A program made the translations under genes and the position numbers. Below are positions 6,163 to 13,753 of a DNA stretch of 33,095 nucleotides, piece by piece. Within the stretch, counting starts at the first letter, position 1; every line of letters begins with the position of its first letter. Under the pieces are notes generated by a model. That model searched no databases. It saw only the letters and a program-made list of their open reading frames with translations, and had not been told where the DNA came from. The DNA is from DASUFI01 sp036274635 (GTDB taxonomy: Bacteria > Planctomycetota > B15-G4). Location of the stretch: assembly GCA_036274635.1 (NCBI GenBank), contig DASUFI010000184.1, positions 1 to 33,095 on the forward strand, read 5' to 3'.

Positions 6163-8655
6163 TCAGCGGATGTAGCCGAGCTGCTGCAGCGCCTTGAGCT
6201 GCTCGGGGTCCAGCGCCGCGTCGCCCGCGTCGCGGAACCTCTTGGCCAGCTCCTGCTGCAGCTTCCAGTGCTGCTCGAGGAGCTGCTGGTACTTCTTCAC
6301 CAGGTCGGGGTGCTCGTCGTTCACGGCGTGCAGCACCCACGGATCGTCCCACAGGTCGTAGAGCAGCAGGCGCGGGACGTCCGGGAAGAAGGGGTGCACG
6401 GCGCCCCAGCGGCCGCCGGCCGGCACGGCGTGCCGGCCCCGCGCGGGATCGTCGCCCGCGGGCACGGGGCCGACCTCGAGCGACGCGCCCCAGCGCCCGT
6501 CCACCACGTCCAGGTTGCCCACGAACTGCCCGGTGGCCTCGTCCACGCGGAACTCGTCCAGGATCACGGGCGGGTGGCTGCTGGTCTGGCCGCGCATGAG
6601 CGCCACGAGCGAGCGGCCCTCGGTCACCGCGGGCGCCGGCAGGCCGGCGAGGTCGAGCAGCGTGGGCAGCACGTCGATCATCGACACCGGCTGGGTGACG
6701 CGCTCGCCCTCGGGCACGTGCCCGGGCCACACGAACAGCAGCGGCACGCGCGTGGCATAGGGGTCGAAGAGCGCCCCTTGCCACGCGTCGGGCTGCGGCT
6801 CGAACAGCCCGCGCCCGAAGCGCGAGAAGGTGCCCGCGGGGTGCCCGTGGTCCGCGGCCACGATGAGCAGCGTGTTGCTCCACTCGCCCGAGGCCTTCAG
6901 CTGCTCCACGAAGCGCTGCAGCTCGCGGTCCTGCTGGGCCATGTCCTCGTCGTACAGGCCGCGGCGCGTGTTGAAGTAGGGCTGGCGCGGGATGCCCGTC
7001 TTCGCCAGCGCCGCGTCGTAGAAGCCCATGATGCTGGTGGTGCCGAAGAGCTCGCCGGCCTCCTGGAAGAGCCGGTCGTCCCAGGCGTCGAGCTGGTCGT
7101 GCTCGGCCTGCGTCACGTACATGCCCGCGTAGGGCGGGCGCGGCTCGTTGGGCTCGTGCACGTCGGTGGTCTGGAAGTGCACCCACCACGGGCCGCCCGG
7201 GTAGTCCGCGCGCCAGCGCCAGAAGAGCTCGTGCAGCGAGGTGGAGGAGGCCTGGTCCTCGTCGTCGCCGCTGTCGCGCATCACGTCCACGCCGCGCTGC
7301 AGGCCGATGACGCGCGCGCAGTTGGGGTTGGTGGTGAAGACGGCCGTCTGCCAACCGCCCGCGCGCATGTCCTCGGCCATCGTCGGCGCGGAGGCCGGCA
7401 CCGGCGTGCTGTGCAGCCCGCGCCGCAGCCCGCCGAGCACGCTGTGCTGCAGCGAGGTCATGAAGGAGGCCGTCGAGGCCTGCGTCCACGTGGCGTTGCT
7501 GTAGGCGTGCTCGAAGACCGTCCCCTCGTGCGCCAGCCGCTCGAGGAAGGGCGTGGTCGGGCGGTTGTAGCCGTAGAGGCTCATGAGGTCCGCGCCGCCG
7601 CCGTCGATGACGTAGAAGATCACGTTGGGCCCGCGCGCCTCGTCGCGGCCCGAGACGATGGGCGCGCCCCACAGCGCCACGGCGCCCGCGGGGCCGTCGG
7701 CCGCCAGCGTCAGCTCCACGTCGCGGCCCGCCAGCGAGGACAGGTCCACCGACACCTGCTTCCACGCCGCGCCGTCCGACACGCTCTCGTCCAGCAGGGC
7801 CGCGCCGCCCGCGCCGGCCGTGACCGTGTAGTGCAGCGCGTCGCCCGCCTCGCAGGCCAGGCCGGTGTCCAGCCGGCCGCCCTGAGGCACCTTCACGCGC
7901 CAGGTCAGCCGCGCGGGCACGTGCGCGTAGAGCGTCTGGCGCGTGACGCCGTCGCGCGTGACCGGCCGGCTGCCGCGGCTCTCCGCAAAGTCCGCGCCGC
8001 GCGGCACGAGCGTGATGGCCAGCAGGTCGAAGCCCGCCGGCTGCGGCGCGCCGAAGAAGAGTCCCAAGTCCGAGAGCGTCGTCAGCCCGGCGCGCGGCCG
8101 CAGCGGCAGCACGTAGTCCTGCGACGAGCCGTCGTTGAAGACGGGCGCGGTGCCCTCGCCGCCCATCATGAAGGCGAAGCGCGGCGGCGTGCCGCCTTGC
8201 GACACGTCGTAGGACACGGCCACGCCCGAGAGCCGCTCCTTGCTGCGCGCGCGGACGACCACCTGCGACCAGTCCGAGAGCGGGCTGTCCTCCACGTCGC
8301 AGACGATGCCCCCCTGCACGCGGCCCTCGCCGCCCAGCGCCAGGTGCAGCGCGTCCGGCCGCTGCTCCTGCGTCACCGGGACGAGGCCGCGGCTCTCGTC
8401 GGGTGGCAGCACGGTCCACTCGGGGCGCGGCTGGTCGAAGCGCCACGTGCGCGGCGTGCGCGCCGGCGGCGCGGCGCTGTCGCCCTGCGCCTGCGCGGCG
8501 AGATCGGCGAGGTGCACCAGGGCCGGCGCCGCTGCGGCGGACGTGGCCTTGCCGGGCGCCGCTGCCGCCCCATCCCCGCAACCCGCCAGCGCGCAGCACG
8601 CCACGATCGAGGCGGCCGCGCGCAGCGGCCCGCACGCACCGACACGCTTCCACAT
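6163..8655 (-). CDS. Lipoprotein of the sulfatase/alkaline phosphatase fold with a threonine at the nucleophile position
   Basis: An 830-residue lipoprotein: signal peptide with lipobox L-A-G-C (Cys26). Residues about 70-335 look like a beta-sandwich binding region. The catalytic domain starts near 340 with P-N-V-I-F-Y-V-I-D-G-G-G-A-D (metal Asp351), then Y-G-Y-N-R-P-T-T-P-F-L, later A-A-D-H-G-H (metal site) and V-S-M-I-D-V-L-P-T-L-L-D. At the nucleophile position it reads A-T-W-T391-Q-A-S-T-A-S, without the C/S-x-P-S-R signature needed for formylglycine. It is therefore more likely a phosphatase, phosphotransferase or non-classical hydrolase than a true sulfatase. No FGE or anaerobic sulfatase-maturating enzyme is adjacent. 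The start is chosen at the ATG with GGGGAG 7 nt upstream that begins the lipoprotein signal. A TAGACT -10 candidate on this strand lies at 8692-8687. Confidence 0.9.
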   Translation of the reverse strand: MWKRVGACGPLRAAASIVACCALAGCGDGAAAAPGKATSAAAAPALVHLADLAAQAQGDSAAPPARTPRTWRFDQPRPEWTVLPPDESRGLVPVTQEQRPDALHLALGGEGRVQGGIVCDVEDSPLSDWSQVVVRARSKERLSGVAVSYDVSQGGTPPRFAFMMGGEGTAPVFNDGSSQDYVLPLRPRAGLTTLSDLGLFFGAPQPAGFDLLAITLVPRGADFAESRGSRPVTRDGVTRQTLYAHVPARLTWRVKVPQGGRLDTGLACEAGDALHYTVTAGAGGAALLDESVSDGAAWKQVSVDLSSLAGRDVELTLAADGPAGAVALWGAPIVSGRDEARGPNVIFYVIDGGGADLMSLYGYNRPTTPFLERLAHEGTVFEHAYSNATWTQASTASFMTSLQHSVLGGLRRGLHSTPVPASAPTMAEDMRAGGWQTAVFTTNPNCARVIGLQRGVDVMRDSGDDEDQASSTSLHELFWRWRADYPGGPWWVHFQTTDVHEPNEPRPPYAGMYVTQAEHDQLDAWDDRLFQEAGELFGTTSIMGFYDAALAKTGIPRQPYFNTRRGLYDEDMAQQDRELQRFVEQLKASGEWSNTLLIVAADHGHPAGTFSRFGRGLFEPQPDAWQGALFDPYATRVPLLFVWPGHVPEGERVTQPVSMIDVLPTLLDLAGLPAPAVTEGRSLVALMRGQTSSHPPVILDEFRVDEATGQFVGNLDVVDGRWGASLEVGPVPAGDDPARGRHAVPAGGRWGAVHPFFPDVPRLLLYDLWDDPWVLHAVNDEHPDLVKKYQQLLEQHWKLQQELAKRFRDAGDAALDPEQLKALQQLGYIR

Positions 8656-8764
8656 GGGCGCACTCCCCGGCACGAGGCGAGGCCGGAGTCTACGCTCAGT
8701 CCGTCGGCGCACGCGTGACGGGAAGCTGAGGCTTGACCGCGCGGCCGCTCGCCGCTAACGTCCC

Positions 8765-8968
8765 CGCCCGAAGCATCAAGAGCCCCGGGAGAGCCTCTGG
8801 GTCCCCGGGCGGCAACCGAGCCCGCCTCTGGCGGACCACGGTGCCGAGGCCAGCCCCGACGTGGGGAACGATGCGGACGGGACCTCGCGGTCACCGTCAA
8901 AAAGCGGCATGCGCTGCGCTCCACGTCGCTCAGGGCCACTGGCGATGCCTCGAGGAGACGAGGCATGA
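8765..8968 (+). promoter_or_regulatory. SAM-I-type riboswitch with a start-codon-sequestering hairpin
   Basis: All landmarks of the S-box clan are present. P1 is GCATC (8773-8777) with GATGC (8870-8874), followed by A-A-G-A-G. P2 is GCCC-GGGA with TCCC-GGGC around a CTGG (8797-8800) that can pair with CCAG (8850-8853) as the pseudoknot. GGCAACC is at 8811-8817. P3 ends in CCGCC-TCT-GGCGG (8822-8834), then GGTGCC (8840-8845). P4 is CCCC-GACGT-GGGG (8854-8866). Downstream, ATGCCTCG (8945-8952) and CGAGGCAT (8959-8966) form an 8-bp hairpin whose loop holds AGGAG and whose 3' arm includes the first two bases of the ATG. A second GATGC (8944-8948) overlaps the 5' arm and could pair with GCATC when SAM is absent. 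The prediction is SAM-dependent repression of translation; no T-run suggests termination. SAM-I versus SAM-IV needs a covariance search. Confidence 0.9.
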
Positions 8969-10164
8969 GCATCGAGATTCCCCGCGCCAGCGCCACGCTG
9001 TGCGCCCGCGCCGGACAGGGTCGCCGCGACGGCGAGCCGCTGGTCCACCCCATCGTGCAGTCCACCGCCTTCGCCCGCGACGGGCTGGAGAGCAGCGCGC
9101 CGCACGCCTACTCGCGCGTCAGCAACCCCACCGTCGCGGCGCTGGAGCAGGCGCTGGGCGACCTGGAGGACGCGCCGCCCGCCGTGGCCTTCGGCACCGG
9201 CCTCGGCGCCGAGACCGCGCTGCTGCTGGCGCTCGTGCGCGCGGGCGACCACGTCGTCTGCGGCCGCGCCGTCTACGGCGGCACCACGCGCCTGCTGCAG
9301 CGCGTCTTCGCCGACCTTGGCGTGGAGAGCAGCCTCGTGGACAGCACGGACCCGCGCGCCGTCGCCGCCGCGCTGCGCCCGTGCACGCGGCTCCTTCTGG
9401 TCGAGACGCCCGCCAACCCGACGCTCGCGCTCACCGACATCGGCGCGCTCGCGGCGCTGGCGCGCTCGGTCGGCGCGCGCCTGGCCGTGGACAACACCTT
9501 CCTCACGCCCGTGCTGCAGCGGCCGCTGGACCTGGGCGCGGACGTCTCGGTGCTCAGCACGACGAAGTTCATCGAGGGGCACTCGGCCGCGCTCGGCGGC
9601 GCGCTCGTGACGCGCGACGCCGCGCTGCTCGAGCGCCTGCGCTTCGTGCGCAAGGCCACGGGCGGCATCGCGGCGCCGTTCAACGCCTGGCTCACGCTGC
9701 AGGGGCTCAAGACGCTGCCGCTCCGCCTGCAGCGCCAGTCGGCCTCCGCGCAGCGCCTCGCGGAGGAGCTGGCGCAGCGGCCGGAGGTGGCCCGCGTGCT
9801 CTACCCCACGCGGCTCGGGCCCGAGGCGCGCGCGCTGGCCGCGCGCCAGCACCTGGGCGCGCACGGCGCGGTGCTGGCCTTCGAGCCCCAGGGCGGCCTG
9901 TCCGCGGCGCGCGCGATCGCCTCGCGCGTCCGGCTCTGCCGCCTCGTCGAGCACGTGGGCTCGGTGGAGACGCTGCTCACCCACTCCGCGAGCATGACCC
10001 ACGCCGACGTGCCCGTCGACGAGCGCCGCGCCGCCGGCATCCCCGACGGCCTGCTGCGCCTCTCCGTGGGCCTCGAGGATCCGGACGAGATCCTCGACGA
10101 CCTGCTGGCCGCCCTCGTCGCCGGCGCGCAGCCGGAGAGGGAGGCCGCATGCGCGACGCGCTGA
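8965..10164 (+). CDS. Cystathionine gamma-synthase/O-acylhomoserine sulfhydrylase family enzyme
   Basis: A 399-residue PLP enzyme of the Cys/Met metabolism family. Visible motifs are Y-S-R-V-S-N-P-T near residues 49-56, V-D-N-T-F-L-T-P, and the PLP lysine in STTKFIEGHS (Lys201), then T-H-P-like T-H-S-A-S-M-T-H and L-R-L-S-V-G-L-E-D. The family joins activated homoserine with cysteine (MetB), with sulfide (MetZ/MetY) or cleaves sulfur amino acids. The SAM riboswitch in front and the homoserine-forming fusion behind make biosynthesis (MetB or MetZ) the best reading; which acyl donor and sulfur source it uses cannot be told. The ATG lies in the hairpin of the riboswitch with AGGAG 7 nt upstream. 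It overlaps the next gene by 16 nt. Confidence 0.93.
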   Translation: MSIEIPRASATLCARAGQGRRDGEPLVHPIVQSTAFARDGLESSAPHAYSRVSNPTVAALEQALGDLEDAPPAVAFGTGLGAETALLLALVRAGDHVVCGRAVYGGTTRLLQRVFADLGVESSLVDSTDPRAVAAALRPCTRLLLVETPANPTLALTDIGALAALARSVGARLAVDNTFLTPVLQRPLDLGADVSVLSTTKFIEGHSAALGGALVTRDAALLERLRFVRKATGGIAAPFNAWLTLQGLKTLPLRLQRQSASAQRLAEELAQRPEVARVLYPTRLGPEARALAARQHLGAHGAVLAFEPQGGLSAARAIASRVRLCRLVEHVGSVETLLTHSASMTHADVPVDERRAAGIPDGLLRLSVGLEDPDEILDDLLAALVAGAQPEREAACATR

Positions 10165-11897
10165 TCGTCCTGAAGTTCGGCGGCTCGGTGCTCGCCTCCG
10201 AGGCCAGGCTGCCGCTCGCGGTGCACGAGATCGACCGCTGGAGGCGCAGTGGCCGCGGCGTGCTGGCCGTGGTCTCGGCCCTCGCCGGCGAGACGGACGC
10301 GCTGCTCGCGCGCGCCGCCGCCGACGGCGCCGAGCCCTTCGCCACCGCCGCGCTGGCCGCGCTGGGCGAGGCGCGCGCCGCCGCGCTGCTCGTCCTGGCG
10401 CTGCAGCGCGCCGGCCTGCCCGCGCGCGTCCTCGCGCCCGCCGCGCTGGGCCTGCGGGCCGAGGGCGGCGCGCTCGACGCACGGCCCGTCGCGCTGGACG
10501 AGGGGCCGCTGCGCTGCGCGCTGGCCGCCGGCGAGGTGGCCGTGGTCCCTGGCTTCACCGGCGTGGCGCCCGACGGCCGCACGGTGCTGCTCGGGCGCGG
10601 CGGCTCGGACACCACGGCGGTGTTCCTGGCGGCGCGGCTGGGCGGGCGCTGCCGGCTCGTCAAGGACGTCGACGGCCTGTACGCGTCCGACCCGGCGCTG
10701 CCCGGCCCCCCACCGCCGCGCTACTCCGCCGCCACGTGGGAGGACGCGCGGGCGACGGACGGCACGATCGTGCAGCACCGCGCTCTGGATCTGGCGCGCG
10801 AGCACGGGCAGCGCGTCGAGCTGGCGCGCCTCCACGGCGCGCGGCCGACGCTGCTGGGCGCGCGCGCCAGCCGCTGCGGGCCGCCCGACCGCCCGCGCCG
10901 GCTGCGCGTCGCGCTGCTGGGCCTCGGGCACGTCGGCGGCGGCGTGCTGGAGCACCTGCGCGCCGCGCCCGAGTGCTTCGAGGTCGTGGCGGCCTGCGCG
11001 CGCGACGGGCGCCTGGCGCTCGAGCTGCCGCCCGGCACGCCGCGCCTCGACGCTCCGCTGCTCGCGGCGGCGCTCGACGCGGACGTGGTCGTGGAGGCGC
11101 TCGGCGGCTGCGAGCCGGCACGCTCGGCCATCGCCACCGCGCTGCGGCGCGGCGCGCACGTCGTCACGGCCAACAAGGCCGTGCTGGCGCGCCATGGCGA
11201 GGAGCTGGAGGCCGTGGCGCGGGAGCACGGCGTGCGGCTGCTGGCGTCGGCCGCGGCGGGCTGCGCGCTGCCGCTGCTGCCGGCGCTGCGCCGCCTCGCG
11301 CGGCGCGGCGGCGTGCGAAGCGTCGACGCGGTGCTCAACGGCACCACGAACTTCGTGCTGGACGAGGCCGCGCGCGGCGCCAGCCTGCCGCTCGCCCTCG
11401 AGCGGGCACGACGCGCAGGATTGGCCGAGCGCGACCCCTCCCGCGACCTCTCGGGCCGCGACGCGGCCGACAAGCTGGTGCTCGCGGCGCACGCGGCGAC
11501 CGGGCTCTGGCTCTCGCCCGACGCGGTCGAGTGCGAGCCGGTGACCGAGGCGACGCTCGCGCGCGCGGCGGCCGGCGAGGTCGTGCGGCAGGTGGCGACC
11601 CTCGAGCTGGACGTCGGGCGCGTCCGGGCGCGGGTGCGTCCGCTCGGGCTGCCGGCGGCGCACCCGCTGGCGGTGCGCGGCGCCGGCAACGCGGCGCTGC
11701 TGCGCGGGCCGCAGGGAGTGCTGCGCCTCGCCGGCACGGGCGCCGGGCGCTGGCCCGCGTCGCAGGCGGTGCTGGCCGACCTGCTCGGCCTGGCGCGCGC
11801 GGCCGCCACGCGCCGGGCCCGCGGCGGCAGCCGCACGCGCCGCCACGGCCACGCGGAGGTGGCGCCCGCGCCGGCGGCATCCTGCCGGACGGGGTAG
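10149..11897 (+). CDS. Compact aspartate kinase-homoserine dehydrogenase fusion without ACT domains
   Basis: A 582-residue bifunctional protein. Residues 1 to about 240 are an amino acid kinase domain: V-L-K-F-G-G-S (7-13), V-V-S-A-L-A-G-E-T-D, L-L-G-R-G-G-S-D-T-T-A and V-K-D-V-D-G-L-Y-A-S-D-P. From Val254 a Rossmann domain begins (V-A-L-L-G-L-G-H-V-G-G-G), followed by HVVTANKAVL (Asn342-Lys343), L-N-G-T-T-N-F-V-L-D, E-R-D-P-S-R-D and A-A-D-K442, all typical of homoserine dehydrogenase. Classical ThrA/MetL fusions are about 810-820 residues with ACT domains in the middle; here the kinase passes to the dehydrogenase with only a short linker. Feedback control by threonine or lysine therefore looks absent, leaving the SAM riboswitch as the visible control. 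Aspartate-semialdehyde dehydrogenase must be encoded elsewhere. The ATG is inside the end of the upstream gene, with GGGAGG before it, so translation is coupled. Confidence 0.88.
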   Translation: MRDALIVLKFGGSVLASEARLPLAVHEIDRWRRSGRGVLAVVSALAGETDALLARAAADGAEPFATAALAALGEARAAALLVLALQRAGLPARVLAPAALGLRAEGGALDARPVALDEGPLRCALAAGEVAVVPGFTGVAPDGRTVLLGRGGSDTTAVFLAARLGGRCRLVKDVDGLYASDPALPGPPPPRYSAATWEDARATDGTIVQHRALDLAREHGQRVELARLHGARPTLLGARASRCGPPDRPRRLRVALLGLGHVGGGVLEHLRAAPECFEVVAACARDGRLALELPPGTPRLDAPLLAAALDADVVVEALGGCEPARSAIATALRRGAHVVTANKAVLARHGEELEAVAREHGVRLLASAAAGCALPLLPALRRLARRGGVRSVDAVLNGTTNFVLDEAARGASLPLALERARRAGLAERDPSRDLSGRDAADKLVLAAHAATGLWLSPDAVECEPVTEATLARAAAGEVVRQVATLELDVGRVRARVRPLGLPAAHPLAVRGAGNAALLRGPQGVLRLAGTGAGRWPASQAVLADLLGLARAAATRRARGGSRTRRHGHAEVAPAPAASCRTG

Positions 11898-11910
11898 ACT
11901 CTCGCGCCCC
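11895..11910 (+). promoter_or_regulatory. TAGACT-type promoter overlapping a stop codon
   Basis: TAGACT (11895-11900) is followed by CTCGCGCCCC (11901-11910). The TAG of the hexamer is also the stop codon of the AK-HDH fusion. It lies 29 nt before the ATG of the secreted protein at 11930. It shares the downstream tract with the promoters at 1391, 14194 and 22589. No clear -35 is visible. Confidence 0.5.
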
Positions 11911-11929
11911 TCCCTGCACAGCAAGCACC

Positions 11930-12379
11930 ATGCGTCCCCGTTGGCACCTCGTCGCGCTGTGTCTCGTCGCGCTTGCCTTCCACGCCGGCGCGCAGGCCGT
12001 CGGACCCTGGACCGACATGGGCGGCGGGCTGGCGGGCACGACGGGCATCCCGCTGCTCGAGGGCACGGGCGACCTCGTGGCCGGCACGCCCGGCAGCATC
12101 AAGCTCTCCGGCGGCGCGCCGTCCTCCCCCTGCCTGCTGTTCTTCTCGCTGTTGAAGGTGGACGTGCCCTTCAAGGGCGGCACGCTCTCGGCCTTCCCGC
12201 CCTTGGCCACCTTCACCTTCGTCAGCAACCCCACCGGCGGGCTGCTGCTGCCGTGGTCTTCGTGGAGCAGCGTGCTGCCGCCGGGGCTGGAGCTGTACTT
12301 CCAGATGGCGCTGAAGGACACCGGCGCGGTGAACGGCGCGTCCATCAGCAACCTGCTGCAGGGCATCGCGCAGCCGTAG
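11930..12379 (+). CDS. Small secreted protein, planctomycete-type P-W-T-D-x-G-G-G-L-A-G family
   Basis: A 149-residue protein with a signal peptide (W-H-L-V-A-L-C-L-V-A-L-A-F-H-A-G-A-Q-A). The mature part starts V-G-P-W-T-D-M-G-G-G-L-A-G-T-T-G-I-P and continues in short beta-prone segments (L-V-A-G-T-P-G-S-I-K-L-S-G-G, F-K-G-G-T-L-S-A-F-P-P-L) with a C-terminal A-V-N-G-A-S-I-S-N-L-L-Q-G. The pattern matches from memory a family of short secreted proteins abundant in some marine planctomycete genomes; no function is known to me. It has its own promoter candidate at 11895 and is followed immediately by a REP-like element. Met metabolism is not suggested by its content; it is probably a separate unit. 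Confidence 0.75.
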   Translation: MRPRWHLVALCLVALAFHAGAQAVGPWTDMGGGLAGTTGIPLLEGTGDLVAGTPGSIKLSGGAPSSPCLLFFSLLKVDVPFKGGTLSAFPPLATFTFVSNPTGGLLLPWSSWSSVLPPGLELYFQMALKDTGAVNGASISNLLQGIAQP

Positions 12380-12517
12380 CAGCCCGTCGAAGACGTGCTT
12401 CGAGTGCGGGAGGTGCGGAATTCGCGGCGGATCGAGGCGCGAGGCCGCGGGCCGAGCAACGAAGAGCCGGCGCGACGGACGCGCCTTCTGCGCCGAATGA
12501 CTCCTTCGACGGGCTGC
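12378..12517. repeat. REP-like palindromic element, copy A
   Basis: The left arm AGCAGCCCGTCGAAGACG (12378-12395) continues T-GCTTCG. The right arm, on the opposite strand, reads AGCAGCCCGTCGAAGGAG then TCATTCGG (12494-12517). The arms are inverted and about 85-90 bp apart. The same two arm types occur at 31571-31625, there joined in one compact hairpin. The element starts on the stop codon of the upstream gene and ends about 50 bp before mutM. This looks like a REP doublet. Its mobilising enzyme (RAYT-type transposase) is not in the window. Confidence 0.65.
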
Positions 12518-12569
12518 TGGGCAGCGGACGGAGCTGGCGCTCCACGCGGCGGAGCGCACACTGGTCCGC

Positions 12570-13382
12570 ATGCCCGAGCTGCCGGAGGTCGAGACCATCG
12601 TGCGCCAGCTGCGGCCGCGGCTCACGGGCCGCACGGTGCAGCGCGCGGAGGTGCGCTGGCGGCGCACGGTCAGCCGGCCGTCGGCGCGGCAGTTCTGCGC
12701 GGGGCTGGCGGGGCGGCGCATCGAGGCCCTGCGGCGACGCGGCAAGTTCTTCGTCTTCGACCTGGACGACGGGCGCGCGCTCGTGGGCCACCTGCGCATG
12801 ACGGGCCGGCTCTTCGTGGGGCGCGCGCCGGAGGAGGCCTTCGCGCGCGCGGTCTTCGACCTCGACGGCGGCGAGCGGCTGGTCTTCTCCGACGTGCGCA
12901 AGTTCGGGCGGCTGGCGCTGGTGGAGCGCGCCGAGCTGGCCACCGGCCTCCTCGGCCCCGAGCCCCTGGAGCTGGACGGCGCCTGGCTGCACGCCGCCCT
13001 GCGCGCGCGGCGCCGGCGCCTCAAGCCGCTGCTGCTGGACCAGACCTTCCTCGCGGGCCTGGGGAACATCTACGTGGACGAGTCGCTGCACCGCGCGCGG
13101 CTGCACCCGCTGCGGGCCAGCGACCGCGTCACTCGGCCGCAGGCCGAGGCGCTCGCCGGCTCCATCCGCGACACGCTGGCGCGCGCCATCGCGGCGGAGG
13201 GCAGCAGCTTCGACGTCTTCTACCGCACGCCCGAGGGCCGGCCGGGCGCCTTCCAGGACGAGTTCGCGGTGTACGGGCGCGGGGGCAAGCCCTGCCGACA
13301 GTGCGGCGCGACGATCCGGCGGCTGGTCGTGGGGCAGCGCGGCACGCACGTGTGCCCGAGGTGCCAGCCGGCGCCGCGGTGA
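12570..13382 (+). CDS. mutM: Formamidopyrimidine-DNA glycosylase
   Basis: A 270-residue base-excision repair enzyme that removes oxidised purines such as 8-oxoguanine and nicks the strand. The N-terminus M-P-E-L-P-E-V-E-T supplies the catalytic Pro2 and Glu3. Lys59 in R-R-R-G-K-F-F-V-F corresponds to the conserved lysine near position 57. L-L-D-Q-T-F-L-A-G-L-G-N-I-Y-V-D-E is the helix-two-turn-helix DNA-binding region. The C-terminal zinc finger has Cys242-x2-Cys245 and Cys262-x2-Cys265. Length is typical and no key residue is missing. It is flanked upstream by the REP-like element and downstream by a 370-bp gap, so it is probably a single-gene unit. Nei-like endonuclease VIII is less likely given the MPELPEVE start. 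Confidence 0.96.
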   Translation: MPELPEVETIVRQLRPRLTGRTVQRAEVRWRRTVSRPSARQFCAGLAGRRIEALRRRGKFFVFDLDDGRALVGHLRMTGRLFVGRAPEEAFARAVFDLDGGERLVFSDVRKFGRLALVERAELATGLLGPEPLELDGAWLHAALRARRRRLKPLLLDQTFLAGLGNIYVDESLHRARLHPLRASDRVTRPQAEALAGSIRDTLARAIAAEGSSFDVFYRTPEGRPGAFQDEFAVYGRGGKPCRQCGATIRRLVVGQRGTHVCPRCQPAPR

Positions 13383-13753
13383 TAGCAGCCGGCGGCGGAG
13401 GCAGTCGCCGCGATGGCATGGCAGCGAGCCGAGATTCCGCGGCGCTGTCGGTGTCTTCGTGTGCGATGGCTCAGGACCACGGAGCGGGCAGGAGACCGCG
13501 CCGCTTCAGGGCGGTCGACGACGTCATGGCTTGCCGTGACCCGGCAACGGGGCAAGCGCGGCAGGCCAGGATCGGTCGCATGCAGCGACGGGACGCGCGT
13601 CGCGGCCTCGCCTCGCGACGTGTTGGTCGCCTTCGTGACAACCGGCCTGCTCATCACCGATCGGGGCTGGGAAGTCAGCGACGCTCGTGACGCTTGCCGG
13701 CCGGTGCGGCATGATGAGCGCCTCGGAGCCGCGGTCTACACGCGGGAGCAGCC
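13383..13753. other. 371-bp gap with two hairpins and no clear gene
   Basis: No frame here looks like a protein: the open frames are rich in Arg and Cys and have no ribosome binding site. Two perfect 7-bp inverted repeats are seen: GCTTGCC 13529-13535 with GGCAAGC 13551-13557, and CGTCGCG 13598-13604 with CGCGACG 13614-13620. Neither is followed by a T-run. The gap is unusually long for this window and may be decayed sequence. Confidence 0.5.

Noticed and set aside
6268..8718. 816-codon open frame antisense to the sulfatase-fold gene
   Set aside because: His/Arg/Val-rich with no domain; the minus strand shows a lipobox and all metal-site motifs.
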